This document shows, one piece after another, positions 30,805 to 37,790 of a DNA stretch of 38,135 nucleotides. Every line of letters begins with the position of its first letter. The first letter of the stretch is position 1. A program made the translations under genes and the position numbers. The stretch comes from a virus. The notes beneath the pieces are model-generated. The model was not told the DNA's origin, searched no databases, and saw only the letters and a program-made list of their open reading frames with translations. The DNA lies in the IMG/VR virus record IMGVR_UViG_3300035016_000019, positions 1-38,135 of that record; one strand, 5' to 3'.

Positions 30805-31647
30805 TCAGGTGGTGGGCGCGGCGGGGGCGTTGATCTTGCGGAGCAGCGCAAGGAGGTCCGGCGGCTCGGTCTCGTCGAGGCGGCCGGAGCGGTCCTTCGC
30901 CGCCAGCCCGAAGCGATTGCCGGCCTGGCAGACGAGCCGACGTTCGGTGCCGCGCTGCGGGTCGTGCTGCAGCGTCCCATCCTGGGCGCGGGAGAACTGC
31001 GCGAGCGTCATCACCTGGTCGACGATGCCGGGGAGCTCGCGCCCGGCCTTGCCGCCCTCCATCTGCGGCTGCCAGGTGGTGCGGCCGAACTCGTCGGTGT
31101 GCTTCTCCAGGATGCCGACGAGGATGGTGGTCTTGCCCGCGGCGTGCTGGAGGTGCTTGAGCAGGCCGATCACCTCTCGGCCGAGCAGGCCATAGGCGCC
31201 GCGGGTGTCCGGCTTGCCGGTCTTTTCGGAGAAGGCCTCCGGCTGCTTGCGGGCCCAGGCCATGGCCTGGCGCGTCAGGTCGGTAATGCTATCGACAAAG
31301 ATGATCGACTTCGTCGTCAGCAGCTCGACCAGCTCCGGGTGCTGCGACGCGCAGTGCGCGTAGTGCTCCCTGGAGAAGAAGGCAGCGGGCGGGGCGGCCG
31401 GGTTCGGCCCGCCGACCAGCGCGGCGATGACCACCATGTCCTCGAAGCAGCGGATGGGGATGCTGGCGCCGCGCCAGTCCTGGATGGACTTCATGCCGGC
31501 CTCGAGGTCGATGAACAGCATCGCCGCCTCGGGCAGGGTGCGGGCCAGGGTGGTCTTCCCCGCGCCGCTTTCGCCGACGATCGCCATCGTGGTCTTGTTT
31601 GCCGCGGCGGAGAGCCGCTCCTCGGCGGTGATGATCCGCAGCGCCAT
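30805..31647 (-). CDS. Sak4-like RecA-fold ATPase (AAA_24), 280 aa
   Basis: Walker A GESGAGKTTL at residues 25-34 and Walker B KSIIFVDSITDLT at 113-125 define a RecA-like NTPase of the AAA_24 type. FIDLEAGMKSIQDW (45-58) and TTILVGILEKHTDEFGRTTW follow the family pattern. Phage proteins of this architecture next to an SSB and an exonuclease are the Sak4 group of recombinases. ATG 31647 overlaps the previous stop by one base. It probably drives homologous recombination or annealing during replication. The alternative, a generic phage nucleotide-binding protein, cannot be excluded. Confidence 0.85.
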   Translation of the reverse strand: MALRIITAEERLSAAANKTTMAIVGESGAGKTTLARTLPEAAMLFIDLEAGMKSIQDWRGASIPIRCFEDMVVIAALVGGPNPAAPPAAFFSREHYAHCASQHPELVELLTTKSIIFVDSITDLTRQAMAWARKQPEAFSEKTGKPDTRGAYGLLGREVIGLLKHLQHAAGKTTILVGILEKHTDEFGRTTWQPQMEGGKAGRELPGIVDQVMTLAQFSRAQDGTLQHDPQRGTERRLVCQAGNRFGLAAKDRSGRLDETEPPDLLALLRKINAPAAPTT

Positions 31648-32189
31648 CAGCCGATCCCCCCGAGCATGGAGGGAGCGCCGGCATGCGGGCTGTCGCGCCG
31701 CTCCGTCTCGGACATGATGGTTAGGCGGTAGACCGGCTTGCCCGTCCGCACCGTGCGCGCCGGCTCGAAAGCCTTGCGGATGCGCTCGGGCCAAGCGGTG
31801 TAGGCGCGCTCGGAGACCTTGAAGCTGACCTCGAGATACTCGCCCGGATCCTCGCCGCCAGCGCGGATCTGCTCGGCCAGAGTGGCGAGGCGGCGCTGGT
31901 CCCACTCCACGCGCTTCGGCAGGTCGGCCGCAACCTCGACGCTGCCGTCCTGGAAGCGGACGGTGCCGGTGTCCTTCCTGGCCTCGGCGCGGGCGCCGAT
32001 CGCACGCTGCTCGTAGCGGAGCGCGATGGCACCCTCGATCCAGTCCGCGGAACGTTTGGCGGCGTCGAGTCCGGCGCGCACCTCCTCCTGCAGCAGCGCG
32101 AGATGCTCGGCCGGCAGCGCAAGGACCTCCGAAACCGGCATGCTGCGCGCGGCGTCGAGCGTTGGACGATTCGTCGGAAGCGGATGCAT
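31647..32189 (-). CDS. Hypothetical phage protein of the recombination operon, 180 aa
   Basis: ATG 32189 overlaps the preceding TAA by one base (TAATG). The protein is helical at first (VSEVLALPAEHLALLQEEVR, ADWIEGAIALRYEQRAIGAR), then has a distinctive segment, VEVAADLPKRVEWDQRRLAT, and YLEVSFKVSERAYTAWPERI. I have seen similar proteins upstream of Sak4-type genes in phages, always annotated hypothetical. No catalytic or metal site is evident. The KxSERxYxxWP motif would be a good search anchor. Confidence 0.7.
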   Translation of the reverse strand: MHPLPTNRPTLDAARSMPVSEVLALPAEHLALLQEEVRAGLDAAKRSADWIEGAIALRYEQRAIGARAEARKDTGTVRFQDGSVEVAADLPKRVEWDQRRLATLAEQIRAGGEDPGEYLEVSFKVSERAYTAWPERIRKAFEPARTVRTGKPVYRLTIMSETERRDSPHAGAPSMLGGIG

Positions 32190-32617
32190 TAGGCCGCCTC
32201 CGCCATCAGGGTCATCGCCGGCGCGGCGGCGGACACGGTCGACGGGCTGCCGAGCGTTGCCGCGCCTGGCGTGAGGGTGTTCAGGCGGAGCGCACGGCGG
32301 ATGTCGGCCGGAATGGAGGTGGGCGCGATGTGGCGGAGCACGTGGCGACGGATCACGTCGGGAGCGACACCTGCCGCGTCGCACCAGGCCTCACGCGCGT
32401 CGGCCCAGCCCGCGGAGGGGTCGAGCAGGAAGCGCACCGCTTCCTCACGGTCGCGCGGCTTCAGGCCGACGGTAAAGCCGCGGCGCGGCCCGCCGGGTGT
32501 GGCAATCGCGCGCGGGCGGGCGAGCCGCTCGTCGGGCGTGAGGGCATCCTCGATGGCGCGGTGGATCACCGCAGCGGCGAGATCAACTTCGGGAATCGGC
32601 TGACGATCGGACAGCAC
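32189..32617 (-). CDS. Hypothetical early phage protein, 142 aa
   Basis: GTG 32617 has GGAG eight bases upstream. Residues 8-45 are helical (VDLAAAVIHRAIEDALTPDE), followed by FTVGLKPRDREEAVRFLLD and REAWCDAAGVAPDVIRRHVL, then an Ala/Thr-rich tail. The segment DAAGVAPDVIRRHVLR resembles a short helix-turn-helix. It is the second gene of the leftward early operon, after the Cro-like gene. Function unknown. Confidence 0.68.
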   Translation of the reverse strand: MLSDRQPIPEVDLAAAVIHRAIEDALTPDERLARPRAIATPGGPRRGFTVGLKPRDREEAVRFLLDPSAGWADAREAWCDAAGVAPDVIRRHVLRHIAPTSIPADIRRALRLNTLTPGAATLGSPSTVSAAAPAMTLMAEAA

Positions 32618-32682
32618 GGGGCAATGCTCCGGGACGGGCGAGGACGACGGGGCGGGGGGAAGAGGAGAGAGGCGAGCGACGG

Positions 32683-32952
32683 CTATCCGTCGTCGGCCCG
32701 TGGCTCGGGCGATTGGCCCGCTGCGGGCGGCGCGCCGACCAGGTCGGCGGCGGTCAGCGCGATGCCCTGCTCGGCGGCGAGCGCCAGCAGACGCTGGTGG
32801 TGGCGCGCGGGGATCAGCCCGCCGCTGCCGCCACGCTGCTTGGGCAGAGCCCAGCGATGGACGGCGCTGCGGTCGAGGCGGAGGAGTTGTGCCAGGGGGC
32901 CTGAGCCGCCGAAGCGCGCGAGGACGGTGGCGGCGGGATCAACCGGGGTCAT
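32683..32952 (-). CDS. Cro-like helix-turn-helix regulator, 89 aa
   Basis: ATG 32952 (MTPVDPAATVLARFGGSGPL) starts a protein whose residues about 8-45 form a helix-turn-helix: ARFGGSGPLAQLLRLDRSAV followed by HRWALPKQRGGSGGLIPARH. This F-G-G ... V-x-x-W pattern is the small Cro-like (carph-isopro-type) family of proteobacterial phages. The C-terminus is Pro/Ala-rich. It is divergent from the S24 repressor across a roughly 200-bp gap, the lambda cI/cro arrangement. No ribosome site is visible before the ATG, so the message may be leaderless; a TTG 36 bases upstream is the alternative start. Confidence 0.8.
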   Translation of the reverse strand: MTPVDPAATVLARFGGSGPLAQLLRLDRSAVHRWALPKQRGGSGGLIPARHHQRLLALAAEQGIALTAADLVGAPPAAGQSPEPRADDG

Positions 32953-33160
32953 GGGCGATAGGTAGATCGTCCTTCGCGCGCCCCACAATGCACTATTTTC
33001 TAGGAATCTTGTTGACCATGCCGATGTTGCGGATTACGCAAAACTATCCCCGACATCCACAGCTTTGGCCGGGATTGGGGATGGTCTGAATCCGATATGG
33101 GAGCCACGACATGCCACCTGTCCGACGCGCAGACGGTCCGGATCGGCGCGCCTTCCCAAC
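32953..33160. promoter_or_regulatory. Divergent early control region with operator-like dyad
   Basis: This AT-richer gap separates the Cro-like gene and the S24 repressor and must hold both promoters. A symmetric TTGCG-GATTA-CGCAA lies at 33027-33041, a good candidate operator. TTGACC at 33012-33017 could be a -35 element for the rightward repressor promoter, but I see no convincing -10. A weak CGAT/ATCG dyad is at 32956-32969, next to the Cro-like start. Confidence 0.5.
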
Positions 33161-33820
33161 ATGCTGACGGTCGAGGAGATCCGCGCAGGCCTGGCGCAGC
33201 GAGGCAAGAGCCAGAAGGGCCTTGCTGCCGCGCTCGGCGTCGACAATAGCCAGATCAGTCGGCTGCTCGCGGGCAAGCGCGCGCTGCGCGTGCACGAGGT
33301 GCCGCTGATCCTCGCCTATCTCGAGTCGAACGCCGCCGGCCCGATCATCGGCGGCAAGACGGCAATGCCGGAGGTCGTGCAGATCGGTGGCGACCGGTTC
33401 GCCATGCTGCCGGTCTACGACGCGGCCGCTTCCGCGGGCCCTGGGACCGAAGCCGAGGACGCGGCGCCGATCCACCGGCTTGCCTTCCGGGCCGACTGGC
33501 TGCGGCGCATGACCCGTGCAGATCTGTCGCAACTGGCAGTCATCGCGGTGGACGGCGACTCTATGGAGCCGACCCTGCGGCAAGGCGACAACGTCCTGGT
33601 CGATCTGTCGCAGAACCGGCCCGGCCTGAAGGACGGGATCTATGTCCTGCGCACCGATGGCGGCTTGCAGGTCAAGCGTGTCGCCGTGCATCCGATCACC
33701 GGGCGGGTGACCATCATCTCCGACAATCGGGAGCACTATCCGAGCTACACCGACCTGGCGCCGGACGGCATTGCCGTGCTCGGCCGGGTAATCTGGCTTG
33801 GGCGGCAGATCGGGGTGTAA
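33161..33820 (+). CDS. S24/LexA-type phage repressor, 219 aa
   Basis: N-terminal helix-turn-helix at about residues 3-45 (IRAGLAQRGKSQKGLAAALG, VDNSQISRLLAGKR). The C-terminal peptidase S24 domain has the catalytic serine at about 134 (AVDGDSMEPTLRQGDNVLVD) and lysine at about 172 (GGLQVKRVAVHP). An Ala-Gly (residues 92-93, SAGPG) in the linker is a candidate self-cleavage point. These residues predict RecA-stimulated inactivation and SOS induction of the prophage. ATG 33161 lacks a ribosome site; the frame is open to a TTG at 33065, but that extension is unlike repressors. It is the first plus-strand gene and faces the Cro-like gene. Confidence 0.9.
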   Translation: MLTVEEIRAGLAQRGKSQKGLAAALGVDNSQISRLLAGKRALRVHEVPLILAYLESNAAGPIIGGKTAMPEVVQIGGDRFAMLPVYDAAASAGPGTEAEDAAPIHRLAFRADWLRRMTRADLSQLAVIAVDGDSMEPTLRQGDNVLVDLSQNRPGLKDGIYVLRTDGGLQVKRVAVHPITGRVTIISDNREHYPSYTDLAPDGIAVLGRVIWLGRQIGV

Positions 33821-33889
33821 GGGCAGGGCGCGTAGCTGGCCCAATTCAGTGCATTGCGGTGGGTGCGCGGTATCTGTCATCAGGGCGGC

Positions 33890-34108
33890 GTGCCGAGACA
33901 ATCGTCCTCTCCCGTAAACCTCCACCTGCCGCCTCACCTCCGTGAGGTCTGCGCCATCCTGGCCGCCGGCCTGCTGCGGCTGCGGAGCCGCGCTGCCGAG
34001 GATCTCGCGCGCGATGCCGAAGACGGCCGCGGGCCCGGAGACGTTCGCCTACACTCCACCGCCCGGCAGCGCCGTCATGCGAACCCCAGGAGAGAGGGAG
34101 TCGCATGA
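33890..34108 (+). CDS. Small protein of the recombinase cassette, 72 aa
   Basis: The TGA at 34106-34108 overlaps the DUF2924 ATG as ATGA, strong evidence that this frame is translated. GTG 33890 (MPRQSSSPVNLHLPPHLREV) is the most plausible start; TTG 33854 is possible. HLREVCAILAAGLLRLRSRA is a helix and the C-terminus is basic (ARQRRHANPRREG). Short proteins like this precede DUF2924 genes in alphaproteobacterial recombinase cassettes; function unknown. The gap 33821-33889 shows nothing I can name. Confidence 0.6.
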   Translation: MPRQSSSPVNLHLPPHLREVCAILAAGLLRLRSRAAEDLARDAEDGRGPGDVRLHSTARQRRHANPRREGVA

Positions 34109-34620
34109 CCCGCGGATCCGTGACTCAGCGCCGGCGGCAGGAGGCAGAGCAGCCGGCGCCCACCATCCCGAAGATCGCGCCCGCGCAGGTGCTGTCGCGG
34201 CTGGCCGCGCTGCAGACCGCCACGGCCGCCGAGCTAAAGGAGCAGTGGCGGGCGCTCTTCGGCAAGGAGCCGCCGCCCTTCAACCGGCCCTATCTGGTCA
34301 GTCGCCTCAGTTACCGGGTGCAAGAGCTCGCATATGGGGGCCTCAAGCCGGAGACGCGGGCGCGGCTCGAGGCGCTGGGTGAGCAGCTCGACGGCGGTAA
34401 CGTCGTGCTGCGCCGGATCCGTGCCGACAGCCGGCCGCTGCCAGGCACGCGGCTGGTCCGCGAGTACGACGGCGTGCAGCACGTGGTGACGGTCCGCGCC
34501 GACGACTTCGAGTACGAGGGCCGGCCGTACCGATCGCTCTCCGCCATCGCGCGGCACATCACCGGCACGCGCTGGAACGGTTGGACCTTCTTCGGGCTGA
34601 AGGGGAGGCCTGGGGCATGA
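34105..34620 (+). CDS. DUF2924 protein (recombinase partner), 171 aa
   Basis: The family signature is clear: LKEQWRALFGKEPPPFNRPY, LVSRLSYRVQELAYGGL, then PGTRLVREYDGVQHVVTV and the C-terminal RSLSAIARHITGTRWNGWTF FGL pattern (ending FFGLKG). The middle and end resemble a small DNA-binding AT-hook-like/beta domain. DUF2924 genes almost always sit beside a serine recombinase in alphaproteobacteria, as here; a directionality or accessory role is inferred. A GAGAGGGAG ribosome site precedes ATG 34105, and its stop overlaps the recombinase ATG by four bases. Confidence 0.9.
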   Translation: MTRGSVTQRRRQEAEQPAPTIPKIAPAQVLSRLAALQTATAAELKEQWRALFGKEPPPFNRPYLVSRLSYRVQELAYGGLKPETRARLEALGEQLDGGNVVLRRIRADSRPLPGTRLVREYDGVQHVVTVRADDFEYEGRPYRSLSAIARHITGTRWNGWTFFGLKGRPGA

Positions 34621-35969
34621 GCCGCCGCAAGCTGACGGACGGGGCCATGCCCGCCTCGGTGAAGAAGCTCCGCTGCGCGGTCTACACCCGAAAGAGCACC
34701 GACGAGGGTTTGGACAAGGAGTTCAACACGCTCGACGCGCAGCGCGAGGCCTGCGAGGCGTACGTCGCCAGCCAGCGCGCCGAGGGGTGGGTGCTGGTGC
34801 GCGACCGCTACGACGATGGCGGGTTCTCCGGCGGCACGTTGGAGCGGCCAGCACTGCGCCGCCTCCTGGCCGACATCGAGGTCGGCCTGATCGACGTGAT
34901 CGTGGTCTACAAGATCGATCGTCTGTCGCGCTCGCTCATGGACTTCGCCAAGTTGGTGGAGACCATGGAGGCGCACGGTGTCACCTTCGTCTCCGTCACG
35001 CAGTCCTTCAACACGACCACCAGCATGGGGCGGCTGACGCTGAACATCCTGCTGAGCTTCGCGCAGTTCGAGCGCGAGGTGATTGGAGAGCGCATCCGGG
35101 ACAAGTTCGCTGCGTCGAAGGCGCGCGGCATGTGGATGGGCGGCAAGGTGCCGCTCGGATACGACGTCGCGAACCGCAAGCTGGTCGTGAGCGACACCGA
35201 GGCCGCGCGGGTGCGCCGCGTATTCGAGCTGTTCGTCGAGACAGGCTCCGGCGTTGAGACGGTGCGCCGCCTGCAGGCCGAGGGTGTCACGGCGAAGTCG
35301 GGCCGGCCGCTGGACAAGGGCGATGTCTACAAGATCGTGAACCTGCGGACCTACATCGGCGAGGTCACGCACAAGGGGAGCGTCTACCGCGGCGAGCACG
35401 CGGCGATCGTGCCGCGGGATCTCTGGGACCGGGCGCACGCCGTCCTGCAGGTCAGCCCGCGTAGCCGGGCCGCGCAGAACCGTCAGCATGCGCCGGCGCT
35501 GCTGAAGGGGCTGATCTTCGGCGTGGACGGGCGTGCGCTATCGCCAACCCACTGCGTGAAGAACGGCCGGCTCTACCGCTACTACGTGGCCCAGCGCGTG
35601 CTGAAGTGCGATGCCGCCGGCGACGCCAGCATTGTGCGGAGGGTGTCGGCGGCCGAGATCGAGGCGGCGGTGGTGGATCAGGTGCGTGCACTGCTGCGGC
35701 AGCCCGAGATCGTGGTCGGCACCTGGCGGGCGGCGCGGGCGGAGGCGCCCGACCTGACCGAGGGCGAGACCCACGACGCGCTGCATCGGCTCGACCCGCT
35801 GTGGGAGCAGCTATTCCCGGCCGAACAAGCGCGGATCGTCAGGACGCTGGTGGAGCGAGTGGTGGTCGGGCCCGCCGGCGCCGATATCCGGCTGCGCATC
35901 GAAGGGCTGTCCGGGTTGGTTCGCGACCTCGCGCCGGTGACGCCCGATGGGCTGAGGGCAGCGGCGTGA
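34617..35969 (+). CDS. Serine site-specific recombinase, 450 aa (probable prophage integrase)
   Basis: Resolvase domain at residues 18-165: catalytic Ser27 in AVYTRKSTDEGLD, DDGGFSGGTLERPALRRLL, and VIVVYKIDRLSRSLMDFAKL with the catalytic arginine region. The recombinase domain follows (VPLGYDVANRKLVVSDTEAA, YKIVNLRTYIGEVTHKGSVY), then a beta-ribbon segment (GLIFGVDGRALSPTHCVKNG, YVAQRVLKC) and a helical C-terminus. Length places it among large serine recombinases. GGGGAGG precedes ATG 34617. Being the only recombinase in view, on the opposite strand and next to the repressor at the prophage edge, it is the likely integrase; attachment sites are not identifiable by eye. Confidence 0.9.
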   Translation: MSRRKLTDGAMPASVKKLRCAVYTRKSTDEGLDKEFNTLDAQREACEAYVASQRAEGWVLVRDRYDDGGFSGGTLERPALRRLLADIEVGLIDVIVVYKIDRLSRSLMDFAKLVETMEAHGVTFVSVTQSFNTTTSMGRLTLNILLSFAQFEREVIGERIRDKFAASKARGMWMGGKVPLGYDVANRKLVVSDTEAARVRRVFELFVETGSGVETVRRLQAEGVTAKSGRPLDKGDVYKIVNLRTYIGEVTHKGSVYRGEHAAIVPRDLWDRAHAVLQVSPRSRAAQNRQHAPALLKGLIFGVDGRALSPTHCVKNGRLYRYYVAQRVLKCDAAGDASIVRRVSAAEIEAAVVDQVRALLRQPEIVVGTWRAARAEAPDLTEGETHDALHRLDPLWEQLFPAEQARIVRTLVERVVVGPAGADIRLRIEGLSGLVRDLAPVTPDGLRAAA

Positions 35970-36349
35970 GCGCCACGACGCACGTCACCGTCCGGGTGCC
36001 GCTGGCGATCCGGCACAGGCCGGGGCGGAAGACCGTCGTCATGCCGGTGCACAAGGGCGGCGACGCTATCTCGACGCGCACCGACCCGGCGCTGCTGAAG
36101 GCGCTCGCCCGCGCGTTCCGCTACCAACGCCTGCTCGACGATGGCCGCTACGCCAGTGTCAGCGAGATGGCCAACGCCGAGAAAATCGAGCGCGGCTACC
36201 TCGGCACGCTTCTACGCTTGACGCTGCTCGCGCCGGACGTGATCGAGGCAATCCTGGATGGGCGCCACCGAGACTCGGTTGATCTGCCGGTGCTGATGAG
36301 ACCGTTGCCACTGGCATGGTCGGAACACTTTGAATGGCTTGGCGGTTAG
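35966..36349 (+). CDS. Recombinase-associated helix-turn-helix protein, 127 aa
   Basis: GTG 35966 overlaps the recombinase stop (GTGA). The protein starts MSATTHVTVRVPLAIRHRPG and contains ALLKALARAFRYQRLLDDGR, then YASVSEMANAEKIERGYLGT and LLRLTLLAPDVIEAILDGRH. The latter part is a helix-turn-helix like those found in small proteins after DUF2924-linked recombinases. The longer frame to 35606 is only shadow. It closes a four-gene unit in which each gene overlaps the next by four bases. A recombination directionality or regulatory factor is plausible. Confidence 0.8.
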   Translation: MSATTHVTVRVPLAIRHRPGRKTVVMPVHKGGDAISTRTDPALLKALARAFRYQRLLDDGRYASVSEMANAEKIERGYLGTLLRLTLLAPDVIEAILDGRHRDSVDLPVLMRPLPLAWSEHFEWLGG

Positions 36350-36470
36350 CTGCGGAGTACAACCAACGGCAGCCTGAATATTGCGTTCGCCTGCACAACT
36401 ACGTGCGCACCGCCGACACCCTGCGTGACCCTGATGCGAACGCAGCTCCCTTGCACAAAACCTCGTCCAT

Positions 36471-37790
36471 ATGCCATCGTTCCGGACTCTGTCGAATTTG
36501 GCGCTTAATCCTGGAGGCAATGTGTTCGTTAGTTTCGCCGAATGGACGAGGGGGCGGTCCATCCAGACGTTAGGCACTAACGTCGGAGCTATTGAGTTGC
36601 CTTTCCAGGGTTGGCGACGCTTTAAAGAGGCATTTGCTCCAGAGCTGGTGTTGCGAGCCACCGAAGAAAGCAAGAACTGCGTTAAGCATTGCATTGACCC
36701 GTTTGGGGGATCAGGAACTACAGGCTTGGCATGCCAATTCCTCGGTATTCGCCCAACACTGGTTGAGGTAAATCCATTTCTTTCTGATCTAATTGGGGCT
36801 AAGCTAACGACCTATGACACCGGGCGGCTCGCACGCGATCTCGGTCGCATCGTCAGGAACGCCGCAGTGCCGGCCAACGCACGAACTTTCTTCCGACAAG
36901 CGCCGACGACTTTTGTCGAACCAGGAGTCGCCGGCCGGTGGATCTTCAATGCTGACGTTGCCGAGCGCATAGCCGCTTTCGCTGGGGCGATCTCGCGCCT
37001 TCGGGAACCAGAGCATCGTCGGCTTTTTCGGGTACTTCTCGGAGGAGGCGTCCTGATTGACTTGAGCAACGTCGTCGTTAGCGGCAAGGGCCGTCGGTAT
37101 CGGCGCGGGTGGGAAGCGCGGTCCGTTGACCCCTCCACGGTGGAGAGGCTGTTTTGCGCTTCCGCTACGAGTGCGATTGAGGAGGTGCACCGCTACGGAA
37201 GGCGCTTAGAGCCAGCTTTCACAATGTTGAGGGGAGATGCGAGGAACTTAGATTTTAAAGACACCCAGTTCGACCTAGCAGTGTTCTCTCCACCCTATCC
37301 GAATTCTTTCGATTACACTGACGTTTATAACGTCGAACTCTGGACATTAGGATATCTGTCGAGCAGCGCGGAAAATCAGAGACTACGAACGTCTACGCTC
37401 TGCTCGCACGTGCAAATTGATCGAGAGTTCGCGCCGCAACCAGCAGGGTCGCCCCTGCTTGAGTTGGCTCTAAACGAACTCCGCAGGCGAGCCACGGAGC
37501 TGTGGGACCGCAGAATTCCCTCGATGGTAGCAGGATATTTCTCTGATCTTATGCGTGTCCTCACCGCATTGCACTCAGCATTGCGGCCAAAGAGCAGCGC
37601 GTGGGTGGTGGTCGGGGACAGCCGTTACGCTGGCGTTGGAATTCGCACGGCCGAAATCCTCGTCGAGTTGGCATTGCAGGCAGGGTGGCGCCTACGATTC
37701 TCAGAGCCATGCCGCTCCATGCGGCTCTCGCCGCAGCAGGGCGGGCAGCACGAGCTCGCCGAAACATTAGTAGTCCTGCAAAGAGTCTAG
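36471..37790 (+). CDS. Site-specific DNA methyltransferase (FGGSGTT...SPPY), up to 439 aa
   Basis: AdoMet motif DPFGGSGTTGLACQFLG lies near residues 76-92 and precedes the catalytic FSPPYPNSFDYTDVYNVELW at about 270-289, the reverse of the order in the two phage methylases. SPPY suggests N4-cytosine methylation. The N-terminal GRSIQTLGTNVGAIELPFQG region and C-terminal SPQQGGQHELAETLVVLQ are typical of this type. ATG 36471 has no ribosome site; GTG 36522 has GGAGG four bases upstream and would give 422 residues. Codon use is more AT-rich than in the prophage, and the gene lies past the recombinase cassette. It is probably part of a flanking restriction-modification or defence locus. Confidence 0.85.
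   Translation: MPSFRTLSNLALNPGGNVFVSFAEWTRGRSIQTLGTNVGAIELPFQGWRRFKEAFAPELVLRATEESKNCVKHCIDPFGGSGTTGLACQFLGIRPTLVEVNPFLSDLIGAKLTTYDTGRLARDLGRIVRNAAVPANARTFFRQAPTTFVEPGVAGRWIFNADVAERIAAFAGAISRLREPEHRRLFRVLLGGGVLIDLSNVVVSGKGRRYRRGWEARSVDPSTVERLFCASATSAIEEVHRYGRRLEPAFTMLRGDARNLDFKDTQFDLAVFSPPYPNSFDYTDVYNVELWTLGYLSSSAENQRLRTSTLCSHVQIDREFAPQPAGSPLLELALNELRRRATELWDRRIPSMVAGYFSDLMRVLTALHSALRPKSSAWVVVGDSRYAGVGIRTAEILVELALQAGWRLRFSEPCRSMRLSPQQGGQHELAETLVVLQRV

Noticed and set aside
36334-36573. Plus-strand ORF MAWRLAAEYNQRQPEYC... between the HTH and methyltransferase genes
   Set aside because: It overlaps both neighbours in another frame, has no ribosome site and its second half reads against the methyltransferase; kept only as an uncertain part of the junction.
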